DNA of 15,275 bases from Burkholderiales bacterium (GCA_025350945.1 JANXWW010000331.1:1-15275), one strand, 5' to 3'. Shown: positions 6,228-14,103, numbered from the stretch's first letter. The notes: generated by a model from the letters alone, not told the origin. Numbers and translations: made by a program.

Positions 6228-7559
6228 ATGAAGCGCGGCTTTTATACCATTCTCGGCGCACAGTTTTTCTCTTCTCTGGCGGACAACGCGCTGCTCATCG
6301 CCGCGATTGCGCTGCTAGTTGAGCTTGGAGGCCCAGCGTGGATGACGCCGCTGCTCAAGTTTTTCTTCACCGTTTCGTACGTCATATTGGCACCCTTTGT
6401 CGGCCCGTTTGCAGATGCCTGGCCCAAAGGCAAGGTGATGTTCGTGACCAACACAATCAAGGTTGTCGGCTGTTTGATGCTGCTGTTCTATTCGCATATT
6501 GCCAGCCTGGGCATCGAGGAATATGTGGTCGTGCTGGTCGCTTACGGCGTCGTGGGTTTCGGTGCGGCGGCTTATGCGCCAGCAAAATACGGCATAGTCA
6601 CTGAATTGCTGCCACCCGAAAAACTGGTGGTAGCCAACGCATGGCTTGAAGGACTCACGGTATGTTCGGCAATCATCGGCTTTGTGGTTGGTGGCGTATT
6701 AATCAAGCCGCAGATTGCAGCACGGTTGTTGATGATTGACCTGCCCTACGTCGAAACCGGGATTGAAACACCGGCCGAAGCGGCGATTGCGGTAATCGTC
6801 TTTTTTTATGGCGTAGCCGCCGTTTTTAATCTTTATATTCCCGATACCGGCGCACGCTATGCAAAACAAACGCAAAACCTGTTCAAACTATTCGCTGATT
6901 TCGGCCACTGTTTCACCACACTTTGGCAGGACAAGCTGGGGCAAATTTCACTTGGCGTGACGACCTTGCTGTGGGGCGCAGGCGCCACATTGCAATTCAT
7001 TGTGTTGCGGTGGGCAGAACAACATCTGGGTATGCCGCTGGACAAGGCTTCGGTGTTGCAAGGCATTTTTGCGTTTGGTATTGCGTTTGGGGCGGTGATG
7101 GCGGCACGCCTGATTCCGCTCAAAAAATCACTTCGCGTGTTGCCCGCCGGGGTGGCAATGGGCGGGCTATTGATGACGATGACTTTGGTGACTTATATGC
7201 CGCTGGTATACGCGTTGATGATTGCGGTCGGTGCGATGGCAGGGTTTTTTGTGGTGCCGATGAATGCGCTGTTGCAGCATCGTGGTCATGTTTTGTTATC
7301 CGCCGGCAATTCGATTGCGGTGCAGAATTTCAATGAGAATCTGTGCATTTTGGTCATGCTTTCTATCTATGCATTCATGCTGTCAATGGATGTTCACATC
7401 AATATCGCTATCGTTATTTTTGGCACATTTATGTCATCAGCGATTGCGCTGGTCATGTGGAAGCATCATTACAACCAGCGAAAATTCGGTGACGCCGAAC
7501 ACATTATCGGCATCGAAAAAGGTGAGACCGTAGAGCATTTCGATCAACGTCCGCACTAG
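6228..7559 (+). CDS. lplT: Lysophospholipid transporter LplT (MFS)
   Basis: Inner-membrane major facilitator family protein that flips lysophospholipids, mainly lysophosphatidylethanolamine, inward for re-acylation. The 443 residues contain about a dozen hydrophobic segments. Family stretches include GAQFFSSLADNALL (residues 10-23), APFVGPFAD (55-63) and GFGAAAYAPAKYGIVTEL (110-127). WGAGATLQFIVLRWAEQHLG (around 248-267), GFFVVPMNALLQHRG (about 342-356) and GNSIAVQNFNEN (about 361-372) follow. It is longer than E. coli LplT (about 397), chiefly from an insert after the fifth helix near residues 160-185. The partner acyltransferase Aas is not in this window. It lies 61 bp after the unknown exported protein on the same strand. 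Its stop is only 18 bp from the convergent hexR stop, with no hairpin between. There is no clear ribosome site, only an A-rich stretch before ATG. Confidence 0.95.
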   Translation: MKRGFYTILGAQFFSSLADNALLIAAIALLVELGGPAWMTPLLKFFFTVSYVILAPFVGPFADAWPKGKVMFVTNTIKVVGCLMLLFYSHIASLGIEEYVVVLVAYGVVGFGAAAYAPAKYGIVTELLPPEKLVVANAWLEGLTVCSAIIGFVVGGVLIKPQIAARLLMIDLPYVETGIETPAEAAIAVIVFFYGVAAVFNLYIPDTGARYAKQTQNLFKLFADFGHCFTTLWQDKLGQISLGVTTLLWGAGATLQFIVLRWAEQHLGMPLDKASVLQGIFAFGIAFGAVMAARLIPLKKSLRVLPAGVAMGGLLMTMTLVTYMPLVYALMIAVGAMAGFFVVPMNALLQHRGHVLLSAGNSIAVQNFNENLCILVMLSIYAFMLSMDVHINIAIVIFGTFMSSAIALVMWKHHYNQRKFGDAEHIIGIEKGETVEHFDQRPH

Positions 7560-7577
7560 CGATCTCCCAACGAGCCG

Positions 7578-8426
7578 CTAACGAGGAAGGCGTGAAACCC
7601 GTAATTCGTCTTTGCTTTTTTCTAGTTTCGATACCCACTTTGGCCCGCGCGCCAGCGCCACACCAACAGCCAAGGCATCAATAATGGTCAGGTGAACAAT
7701 GCGTGAGGTCATCGGACTATAAATGTCGGGATCCTCTTCCACTTCTGCATTCAACGTGATATCAGCAATGCCCGAAAGCGGTGATCGCGGAATGGTGATT
7801 GCAATGACTATGGCACCTGCACTGTGTGCCAGCTTGGCGCTGCGACAAAGTTCCCGCGTACGACCGGAAGCTGAAATCGCGACCACGACATCGCCCTTGG
7901 CAAGCAGAGGTGCTGAAAGATTATTCATGTGTGAATCAGAAAAATAAATCGCCGGCAAGCCCAGCCGGAAAAATTTATATTGTGCATCCTGCGCGACCAC
8001 GGACGAATTGCCGAGCCCGTAGAACTCGACCCGGCTGGCCTTGGTGAGTGTTTTGATTGCGCCGTCCATCGCGCGAATATCCAGCGCCTTGCCCACGCGC
8101 ATCAATGTACCTGCTGCACGATCAAATACCTTGCTGACAATATCGGCAGGACGATCTGTGGCTTTTACGTCACCATGCACATAGGGCACGCCCGGTGCCG
8201 ACTCCGCGGCAAGCGTTTGCGCCAACTTTAGACGGAAATCCAGATAGCCATTAAGTTCCATTGAGCGACAAAACCGGATTACCGTGGGCTGCGAGACAGC
8301 CGCTTTTTTTGCCAGCATGGCAATCGAGGCATCGATCACCCATTGGGGCTGTTTTAATACCAAATCCGCCACCCGCTGCTCAGATTGGGACAATCCCGGG
8401 CGAAGGTTACGCAATTTCGTTAGCAT
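7578..8426 (-). CDS. hexR: HexR-type RpiR-family transcriptional regulator
   Basis: Repressor of Entner-Doudoroff and central sugar metabolism genes, whose known effector KDPG releases it from DNA. The 282-residue protein has an N-terminal RpiR helix-turn-helix domain (about 1-77; AAVSQPTVIRFCRSMELNGY at about 42-61 is the recognition region). A C-terminal SIS sugar-phosphate-binding domain (about 120-260) follows, with VEFYGLGNSSVVAQDAQYKF and AISASGRTRE. The ATG at 8426 has AGGAA nine bases upstream (8436-8440) and gives the standard HexR N-terminus (MLTKLRNLRPGLSQSEQRVA). It is divergent from edd-eda and shares a 192-bp control region containing the predicted HexR operator, so it most likely regulates edd-eda directly and may regulate itself. 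Confidence 0.95.
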   Translation of the reverse strand: MLTKLRNLRPGLSQSEQRVADLVLKQPQWVIDASIAMLAKKAAVSQPTVIRFCRSMELNGYLDFRLKLAQTLAAESAPGVPYVHGDVKATDRPADIVSKVFDRAAGTLMRVGKALDIRAMDGAIKTLTKASRVEFYGLGNSSVVAQDAQYKFFRLGLPAIYFSDSHMNNLSAPLLAKGDVVVAISASGRTRELCRSAKLAHSAGAIVIAITIPRSPLSGIADITLNAEVEEDPDIYSPMTSRIVHLTIIDALAVGVALARGPKWVSKLEKSKDELRVSRLPR

Positions 8427-8478
8427 GGTCGCAAGTTCCTTGAAAATACTGATGACTAAAGAAAGCTAATTTAGCGAA

Positions 8479-8519
8479 ATTACATATTACGTCAGCGATT
8501 GGTAATGTTGCGAAGTAAT
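8479..8519. promoter_or_regulatory. Cluster of ATTAC/GTAAT half-sites upstream of hexR
   Basis: Four 5-mers identical to the half-sites of the main palindrome occur here: ATTAC at 8479-8483 and 8486-8490, GTAAT at 8502-8506 and 8515-8519. The first lies in AAATTACAT, a 9-bp match to the minus-strand reading of the right operator arm. On the minus strand a TAATAT (-10-like) overlaps this cluster, so it could be a hexR promoter with auto-regulatory sites. No strong -35 is visible. Tentative. Confidence 0.35.
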
Positions 8520-8521
8520 AC

Positions 8522-8550
8522 TTGACAGTATTTCAACTACAGTAGAGTAT
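8522..8550 (+). promoter_or_regulatory. Sigma70-type promoter for edd-eda
   Basis: A perfect TTGACA (-35) at 8522-8527 is followed, after 17 bp, by GAGTAT (8545-8550), a weak -10; TATGTT at 8548-8553 is an alternative. Transcription would start near 8557, within the left arm of the palindrome, giving a leader of about 60 nt. Confidence 0.55.
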
Positions 8551-8551
8551 G

Positions 8552-8593
8552 TTGTAAAATTACCAATAAATTATAATTTATGTAATTTTACAA
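8552..8593. promoter_or_regulatory. Predicted HexR operator, 42-bp near-perfect palindrome
   Basis: Outer arms TTGTAAAATTAC (8552-8563) and GTAATTTTACAA (8582-8593) are exact reverse complements. Between them ATAAATTATAATTTAT (8566-8581) is itself a perfect palindrome, and only the CA at 8564-8565 breaks the overall symmetry. Each outer arm resembles the published HexR consensus type (TTGT/ACAA ends around an AT-rich core with TGTAAT/ATTACA). The position just downstream of the edd -10, over the likely start site, suits repression. The regulator match is inferred from motif and neighbouring hexR. Confidence 0.72.
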
Positions 8594-8607
8594 GACACGC
8601 CGTAATC

Positions 8608-8613
8608 TAGGAG
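8608..8613 (+). promoter_or_regulatory. Shine-Dalgarno of edd
   Basis: TAGGAG, 5 nt before the ATG at 8619; a strong site that supports this start for Edd. Confidence 0.7.
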
Positions 8614-8618
8614 CCATC

Positions 8619-10466
8619 ATGAATTCCGTTATCACCCGCGTTACAGAGCGCATTCGCGCCAAAAGCAAAGTAAGCCGCGCAGCTTATCTGGCGCATATGG
8701 ATCGCGCCGCCACCCATCGAAACGCCACGCGTCGCCAGGGTTTGTCGTGCAGCAATCTGGCGCATGTGGCCGCGTCTGCATCCGGCAGCGATAAAATCTG
8801 GCTGGCGCAGACCAAGGTGCCGAATATCGGCATTGTCACTTCGTATAACGACATGCTTTCCGCTCATCAACCCTATGCGCGGTTTCCTGATTTGATTAAA
8901 AAAACGGCCCGTGAAAATGGTGCAACCGCGCAGGTGGCGGGTGGCGTGCCCGCCATGTGCGACGGTGTAACGCAAGGCCAGCCGGGGATGGAAATGTCAC
9001 TTTTCTCGCGCGACATCATTGCGCAGGCGACGGCGATTTCACTTTCCCACGATGCGTTTGACGCAGTGCTGCTGTTAGGCGTATGCGACAAAATTGTGCC
9101 GGGACTTTTCATCGGCGCATTGGCGTTTGGCCATTTGCCCGCGATCTTCGTACCTGCCGGACCAATGGCATCCGGATTGGCGAATTCAGAAAAAGCGGCT
9201 GTGCGACAAAGACACGCGCAAGGCCTAGCGACGCGCGAAGAATTGCTCGCAGCGGAAATGAGTGCCTACCACGGCATCGGCACCTGCACGTTTTACGGCA
9301 CCGCCAACAGCAATCAGCTGATGATGGAAGTGATGGGGCTGCATGTGCCGGGTGCTGCGTTCGAACATCCTGATTCTCCGCTGCGCGATGCATTAACGGC
9401 TGAAGCCACGCGCCGCGTTTTATCGCTCGCGACGAGCGCTATGCGTCTTGCTGATGTGGTGGATGAGCGCTGCGTGGTGAATGCGATTGTTGCCCTGCTT
9501 GCCTCGGGCGGCTCGACCAATCACACGATTCATCTGGTGGCGATGGCGGCGGCAGCGGGCATCTCGATTGACTGGGACGACTTTGCGGAATTGTCGTCCG
9601 TGGTGCCGCTGATGGCGCGGATTTATCCGAATGGCGAAGCGGACATTAATGTTTTTCATGCGGCGGGCGGCACGGCCTATCTGATTCGCGAATTGTTGCA
9701 CGCCGGGCTTTTGCATGCGGACGTGAATACCGTTTTGGGCGGCCGAGAAGGCTTGAATGCCTATGCGCGCGATGCGCAACTCTCGCAACTTTCAGGTGCC
9801 AACGTTACCTGGAAAGATAGCGTCATTGCACCAGAACGGGTTAGCGGTCATCACGATGTTTTGCGTCCCGCTGCGACCGCGTTTTCGCACGAAGGCGGGA
9901 TGCGATTGGTCACCGGCAATTTAGGTCGCGCGATTGTAAAAACATCCGCTGTCAAGCCGCAACATCGCCGCGTGGTCGCACCCGCAATCGTGTTCGAAAC
10001 GCAAGAAGCATTGCAGATCGCGTTCAAGGCGGGCGAGCTTAATCGTGATTTTGTCGCGGTCGTGATTGGCCAAGGACCACGCGCCAACGGCATGCCGGAA
10101 CTGCACAAACTGGTGCCACCGCTAGGCTCACTGCAAGATCAAGGCTTCCATGTCGCACTCGTCACCGATGGCCGCATGTCGGGCGCATCCGGCAAAGTGC
10201 CTGCCGCCATTCATGTCTCGCCTGAAGTGATGCGGGATGGCCCAATCGGGCGCGTCAGAACCGGCGACATCATTACGCTCGATGCCGAGGCGGGCATTCT
10301 TAGCGTTGATGTGAGCGAAGCAGAATTGAATTTACGCAGCGTGACAAAACCGGCGACCGACCAACACGGCATGGGCCGTGAATTATTCGCGGGACAGCGT
10401 GATCGGGCACTCACCGCCGAGCAAGGTGCCGCCACTTTTTCAATAAAGTATTTGGAGACGATTTAA
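8619..10466 (+). CDS. edd: Phosphogluconate dehydratase
   Basis: First committed enzyme of the Entner-Doudoroff pathway: 6-phosphogluconate to 2-keto-3-deoxy-6-phosphogluconate (KDPG) plus water, cytoplasmic, iron-sulphur dependent. The 615 residues match the family's usual length (about 600-610). Key stretches are TSYNDMLSAHQPY (74-86), PAMCDGVTQGQPGMEMSLFSRD (111-132, Cys114), LLGVCDKIVPG (152-162, Cys156) and GTCTFYGTANSNQ (221-233, Cys223). These three cysteines fit the cluster ligands of the IlvD/Edd family. LLASGGSTNHTIHL and DGRMSGASGKVPAAIHVSPE near the C-terminus are also typical. Phosphogluconate dehydratase rather than dihydroxyacid dehydratase is supported by sequence details and by eda directly downstream. 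Its stop TAA overlaps the eda ATG by one base (TAATG), indicating translational coupling. The operator at 8552-8593 should place it under HexR. Confidence 0.97.
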   Translation: MNSVITRVTERIRAKSKVSRAAYLAHMDRAATHRNATRRQGLSCSNLAHVAASASGSDKIWLAQTKVPNIGIVTSYNDMLSAHQPYARFPDLIKKTARENGATAQVAGGVPAMCDGVTQGQPGMEMSLFSRDIIAQATAISLSHDAFDAVLLLGVCDKIVPGLFIGALAFGHLPAIFVPAGPMASGLANSEKAAVRQRHAQGLATREELLAAEMSAYHGIGTCTFYGTANSNQLMMEVMGLHVPGAAFEHPDSPLRDALTAEATRRVLSLATSAMRLADVVDERCVVNAIVALLASGGSTNHTIHLVAMAAAAGISIDWDDFAELSSVVPLMARIYPNGEADINVFHAAGGTAYLIRELLHAGLLHADVNTVLGGREGLNAYARDAQLSQLSGANVTWKDSVIAPERVSGHHDVLRPAATAFSHEGGMRLVTGNLGRAIVKTSAVKPQHRRVVAPAIVFETQEALQIAFKAGELNRDFVAVVIGQGPRANGMPELHKLVPPLGSLQDQGFHVALVTDGRMSGASGKVPAAIHVSPEVMRDGPIGRVRTGDIITLDAEAGILSVDVSEAELNLRSVTKPATDQHGMGRELFAGQRDRALTAEQGAATFSIKYLETI

Positions 10467-11116
10467 TGGACGCACAGCAACTGTTGACACTTGCCCGGCA
10501 AGCCAGCGTTATTCCCGTTATCGTTATTGAGAAAATAGAAGATGCGGTGCCGCTCGCAAATGCATTGGTGGCAGGCGGGCTTAATGTACTCGAAGTGACG
10601 CTACGAAGCGACGCGGCACTCAATGCGATTCGCGACATCGCCGCAAACGTTACAGGCGCACACATTGGCGCAGGCACAGTACTCGATGCAGCGCAATGGC
10701 GCACAGCAGCAGCAGCGGGCTCGACATTCATGGTGAGCCCGGGCTTCACGGACGGCATTAATGATGTCGCCAAAGCAGGCGCGATTCCATGGCTTCCCGG
10801 TGTGAGCAGCGCCGCTGAAATCATGCGCGCGCGCGATGCGGGCTACACTTTCCAGAAATTTTTTCCCGCCGAGCAAGCCGGTGGCGTGCCCATGTTGTCC
10901 GCATTTTCGGGGCCATTCGGCGACATCGTATTTTGTCCCACCGGCGGCGTCAGTATTACCAACGCGCCCTCCTACCTTGCACTAAAAAATGTGGTGTGCG
11001 TGGGCGGATCGTGGGTGGTGCCACGTGATTTGATCGCAGCTAAAAATTGGGCGGCGATTACCGAGCTTGCAAAAGCTGCACAGAAATTGGCTGCGCAGAA
11101 ATTGGGTTCACGTTAA
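10466..11116 (+). CDS. eda: KDPG aldolase (2-dehydro-3-deoxy-phosphogluconate aldolase)
   Basis: Class I aldolase that splits KDPG to pyruvate and glyceraldehyde-3-phosphate, the second Entner-Doudoroff reaction. The 216-residue sequence has PVIVIEKIEDAVPLANAL (17-34), LNVLEVTLRSDAALNAIR (39-56; Glu43 general acid-base), IGAGTVLD (67-74), MVSPG, and FQKFFPAEQAGG (129-140). Lys131 in the last of these is the Schiff-base residue. CPTGGVS near residue 155 is the phosphate-binding region. The length is normal (E. coli Eda 213). The start overlaps the edd stop by one base, so it is the second gene of a two-gene operon. The strong terminator at 11214-11241 ends the unit. Confidence 0.97.
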   Translation: MDAQQLLTLARQASVIPVIVIEKIEDAVPLANALVAGGLNVLEVTLRSDAALNAIRDIAANVTGAHIGAGTVLDAAQWRTAAAAGSTFMVSPGFTDGINDVAKAGAIPWLPGVSSAAEIMRARDAGYTFQKFFPAEQAGGVPMLSAFSGPFGDIVFCPTGGVSITNAPSYLALKNVVCVGGSWVVPRDLIAAKNWAAITELAKAAQKLAAQKLGSR

Positions 11117-11213
11117 TCGGTGAGAACGCTTTTTTTGAAAGGCAACCATCAGCATCAGAGCGGATTTTCAGCCATTTTTGCTCCAAACGCCTCACCAGTG
11201 CTGGGCTTGTAAT

Positions 11214-11241
11214 AAAAAAGCACGGGGAACCGTGCTTTTTT
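11214..11241. terminator. Bidirectional rho-independent terminator between eda and efp
   Basis: AAAAAAGCACGG and CCGTGCTTTTTT form a perfect 12-bp stem around a GGAA tetraloop. The A-run and T-run make it competent in both directions, serving eda from the left and efp from the right. The rest of the 148-bp eda-efp gap shows no further gene or signal that I can support. Confidence 0.93.
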
Positions 11242-11264
11242 AAACATTGCTTCAGCCGCTAAAA

Positions 11265-11822
11265 CTAGACACGGCGGCGATATTCACCGGTGCGCGTATC
11301 GACTTCAATTTTGTCGCCGTTTTCGCAAAACAGCGGCACGGACACCACAAAGCCGGTGCCAACCAGGGTTGCGGGCTTCATCACTTTGCCTGATGTATCA
11401 CCACGCACCGCAGGGTCGGTCGCGATTTCGCGTTCGAATGAATTAGGCAACTCGATTGAAATCGCGCGGCCGTTGTAAAAAGTGACTTCGCAGGCCATGC
11501 CGTCTTCGAGATAATTCAAGGCATCGCCCATGCTTTCGTTCTCAACTTCGTACTGGTTGTATTCGGCATCCATAAACACATACATCGGATCGGCAAAATA
11601 CGAATAGGTCACTTCTTTTTTCTCAAGCTGAACAGTTTCAAATTTATCGTCCGCTTTATAGACCGTTTCCATGCCGGAAGCGGTTAACAAATTCTTGAAT
11701 TTCATTTTCACGACGGCGGCACTGCGCCCACCTTTGTTGTATTCGGCTTTGAGTACGACCATCGGGTCACGACCGATCATCACGACGTTTCCGGCGCGGA
11801 GTTCCTGGGCAAATTTCATCAT
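11265..11822 (-). CDS. efp: Translation elongation factor P, Arg-type (EarP substrate)
   Basis: EF-P binds ribosomes stalled at consecutive prolines and promotes peptide bond formation. The 185 residues have the KOW-like N-domain and two OB domains, ending GDKIEVDTRTGEYRRRV, the standard C-terminus. In the N-domain loop the sequence is EYNKGGRSAAVVKMKFKNL. The loop residue is arginine (Arg33, or Arg32 if the second of two tandem ATG codons is used), not lysine, so it belongs to the rhamnosylated class modified by EarP, which is encoded immediately upstream. The two adjacent ATGs (11822 and 11819) leave the exact start uncertain; the second gives the usual family numbering. A 111-bp gap separates it from earP and could hold its own promoter, but I see none that is convincing. 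The terminator at 11214-11241 follows. Confidence 0.97.
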   Translation of the reverse strand: MMKFAQELRAGNVVMIGRDPMVVLKAEYNKGGRSAAVVKMKFKNLLTASGMETVYKADDKFETVQLEKKEVTYSYFADPMYVFMDAEYNQYEVENESMGDALNYLEDGMACEVTFYNGRAISIELPNSFEREIATDPAVRGDTSGKVMKPATLVGTGFVVSVPLFCENGDKIEVDTRTGEYRRRV

Positions 11823-11933
11823 AAAAATTAAACTTTCGAGCAGTGAGTGAATTCTGGTGTGGCGGATAGAGTATGCGAATTAATTGATTGGGGCTGATCA
11901 GCTGTTTTTAAACTTGCTTTTAAACATAAAGCC

Positions 11934-13046
11934 TTAAATTTTAGCGCTTTTTTCGACAAAAGTCATCAGATTGGCTGCCAGATCGCCCTGTTTGGCCAGA
12001 TCATTCGCCCATTTTCGGGCATGCACCTCTATCGCAGCCCGGTGCATGACAAAACTGTTCCAGGTGGCGGCAATCGCATCAGTGTCTTCCGCATTCCATG
12101 CGCGCCACAACCCCCGGACAGCGGTTTCTGCATGGGTTTCGAGGCCAACGCAATAACGATCCAGAAAGGCTGTGAGCTTTTGCCAATGCGCCCCCTCACC
12201 TTGGGGGTAAATATGCCAAACAAATGGCTTGGCGGCCCATTGCGCACGCACGAATGAGTCTTCACCACGGACTATGCAGATATCGTTTGCCCATAGCAAG
12301 GCATCAAATTCGATTTGTGGCACGAACGGCTGGATATGGATGCTCGTGTTGGCATTAACAGGCTTCGCGCCTATGACTTGCAGATATTGTTCGGCCAATT
12401 TGCCTTCGGGTAAGGTAATCACCGTACGCTTGGCCGATGACTCAATGGCGGCAATAAGTGCAGACAGCGCGCGATTGGCGTAACCAAAAATGAGCACGCG
12501 AAGCGCCTCTGCTTTAACGTGCGGCACGGCGGCATCGCGCTTCAGGAAAAGATTACGCTCCCGCAGCAATCCACCCGTACCTGCCTCAAAGCCGGGAAAG
12601 AAAAAATATTTGGTGAGCGCTAATTGCGGATGTGGCGATGGCAGCAAATGATGCTTGGCGACCCACGATTCTGCACTGAGATAATCGAGATTCAGCCAAA
12701 CCGGTGCGGGAGTTAGCTGCGCCATCGCATTCATATATGAATTCGGCAATGCACATTGAAACGCTTCAATCACGCAGTCTGCGGGAATGAGCTCTGCGTC
12801 TATGAGCTTTGCATCTTCGTCCTGCCATAGTTGAACATCAACCATGTTCAATTTTTGCGAATGCATTTGCACATCAAGCTCAGGCACCAATTTAGCCAGG
12901 CTCGGCAGATTATCGACAAACAAACGCGTAGCAACATCGAATTCACCGGCAAGCTGGCGGGCAAGACGCCAGGTGACACCGACATCACCAAAGTTATCAA
13001 CGACCCGACAAAAAATATCGCAGCTAAAGCGGGCAGCTGATTTCAA
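11934..13046 (-). CDS. earP: EF-P arginine rhamnosyltransferase EarP
   Basis: Inverting glycosyltransferase (GT104 family, formerly DUF2331) that transfers rhamnose from dTDP-beta-L-rhamnose to the loop arginine of EF-P. The 370-residue protein opens with CDIFCRVVDNFGDVGVTWRL (9-28), where Asp17 and Asp21 match the essential aspartates (Asp13/Asp17 in Pseudomonas). LNLDYLSAESWV (118-129), FFFPGFEAGTGGLLRE (148-163) and VRGEDSFVRAQWAAKPFVWH (259-278) are the other family signatures, the last forming the nucleotide-sugar site. The start is TTG at 13046, with GGAA nine bases upstream, 4 nt after the nagZ stop; there is no ATG before the conserved N-terminal motif. It lies directly upstream of its substrate gene efp. 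Confidence 0.95.
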   Translation of the reverse strand: MKSAARFSCDIFCRVVDNFGDVGVTWRLARQLAGEFDVATRLFVDNLPSLAKLVPELDVQMHSQKLNMVDVQLWQDEDAKLIDAELIPADCVIEAFQCALPNSYMNAMAQLTPAPVWLNLDYLSAESWVAKHHLLPSPHPQLALTKYFFFPGFEAGTGGLLRERNLFLKRDAAVPHVKAEALRVLIFGYANRALSALIAAIESSAKRTVITLPEGKLAEQYLQVIGAKPVNANTSIHIQPFVPQIEFDALLWANDICIVRGEDSFVRAQWAAKPFVWHIYPQGEGAHWQKLTAFLDRYCVGLETHAETAVRGLWRAWNAEDTDAIAATWNSFVMHRAAIEVHARKWANDLAKQGDLAANLMTFVEKSAKI

Positions 13047-13050
13047 TGCG

Positions 13051-14085
13051 TTAGATTCCAGCAGCGGCGACGATTGCTTGGGCAGCCTGGTACTTTTTAT
13101 CCGTTACAAGCGAGCCCAGATGCGAGCGGGCACGCATGCGCGTCAAATGCTGTGAAAGCGCGTCGGTTGGCGAAACACCTGCCGCCAGCAGGCCAGAAAG
13201 CAATTCATCGCAGCGCGCTTGATCGTTGCAAAACAACACCATGTCGCAGCCCGCGCCAAACGCCGCTTGCGCACGCTCAACAACGCCACCTGCGAAGGAT
13301 GCACCTTCCATCGATAAATCATCCGAAAAAATCACGCCTTCAAAACCAAGCTCGGCACGCAAAATCTCCTTCAACCATTTGCGCGAAAAACCGGCTGGCT
13401 GCGAATCAACTTGTTCATAAATCACATGCGCAGGCATCACTGAATCAAGCTGCCTGGCAAGCGCCTTGAACGGTGCTAAATCATCCGCAGCAATGGCGGC
13501 CATGATGCGCTCATCGCGGGATATTTCGTGATGCGAATCGGCCTTCACAAAACCATGACCGGGAAAGTGTTTGCCGCAAGAGGCTCCGCCCGCATCGTGC
13601 AATCCTGCAATCAACGCGCCTGCCACGTTGGTCACAATATCCGCGTCGCGATGAAATGCGCGGTCACCAATCACGCCGCTCTCGCCCCAATCCAGATCGA
13701 GCACCGGTGCGAAACTGAAATCGATGCCGTGAGCGGATAATTCCGCCGCCATAATATGCCCCAAGGCCCTCGCCAGTGCTAGGCCTTCAGGCATGTTTTC
13801 CTGATACTTTTGACCCAAAATCCGCATCGGCGGAATCGCGGTGAAGCCTTCGCGAAAGCGTTGGACGCGCCCGCCTTCGTGGTCAACCGCAATCAGCAAG
13901 GCGGGCTCGCGAAGCGCATGGATGCTGGCGGTAAGCTGCTTTAACTGTTCCGGCGATTCATAATTTCGCGCAAACAAAATCACCGCCCCCATCAGCGGAT
14001 GTTGAAGTCGTGTAATGTCGTCCGCCGTTAATTCAAGGCCAACGACATCGCCCATCACAGGGCCGAGTGGAATTTTGAGCGTCAT
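13051..14085 (-). CDS. nagZ: Beta-N-acetylhexosaminidase NagZ (peptidoglycan recycling)
   Basis: Cytoplasmic glycoside hydrolase family 3 enzyme that removes GlcNAc from GlcNAc-1,6-anhydroMurNAc-peptides during cell-wall recycling. In many Gram-negatives its products influence AmpC beta-lactamase induction. The 344 residues (E. coli 341) show GAVILFARNYE (33-43), IAVDHEGGRVQRFR (65-78), FAPVLDLD (125-132), and GKHFPGHGFVKADSHHE (171-187). The last of these holds the mobile loop Asp183/His185 acid-base pair. The nucleophile region is FSDDLSMEGA (253-262). It starts 18 bp after the acpS stop and ends 4 bp before earP. No ampC or ampR is present here. All catalytic residues are present. Confidence 0.96.
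   Translation of the reverse strand: MTLKIPLGPVMGDVVGLELTADDITRLQHPLMGAVILFARNYESPEQLKQLTASIHALREPALLIAVDHEGGRVQRFREGFTAIPPMRILGQKYQENMPEGLALARALGHIMAAELSAHGIDFSFAPVLDLDWGESGVIGDRAFHRDADIVTNVAGALIAGLHDAGGASCGKHFPGHGFVKADSHHEISRDERIMAAIAADDLAPFKALARQLDSVMPAHVIYEQVDSQPAGFSRKWLKEILRAELGFEGVIFSDDLSMEGASFAGGVVERAQAAFGAGCDMVLFCNDQARCDELLSGLLAAGVSPTDALSQHLTRMRARSHLGSLVTDKKYQAAQAIVAAAGI
13056..13059 (-). promoter_or_regulatory. Ribosome site supporting the TTG start of earP
   Basis: Minus-strand GGAA lies nine bases before the TTG at 13046, within the last codons of nagZ. It suggests translation coupled to nagZ. Short and therefore only moderate support. Confidence 0.45.
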
Positions 14086-14103
14086 ATATTGAGTAAGGTT
14101 GAA

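Noticed and set aside
11047..11262. Possible small plus-strand gene spanning the eda end and the terminator
   Set aside because: It overlaps the eda 3' end in another frame and runs through the terminator hairpin; no ribosome site or motif.
11884..11901. TTGAT...ATCAG resembling an FNR/CRP-like box before efp
   Set aside because: The half-sites are separated by 8 bp rather than the 4 bp of an FNR site, and the core does not fit CRP. Probably chance in AT-rich DNA.
11891..11926. Imperfect direct repeat TTTTTAAACTTGC/TTTTAAAC near the earP end
   Set aside because: Short and AT-rich, with no symmetry or T-run pattern suggesting a terminator or operator.
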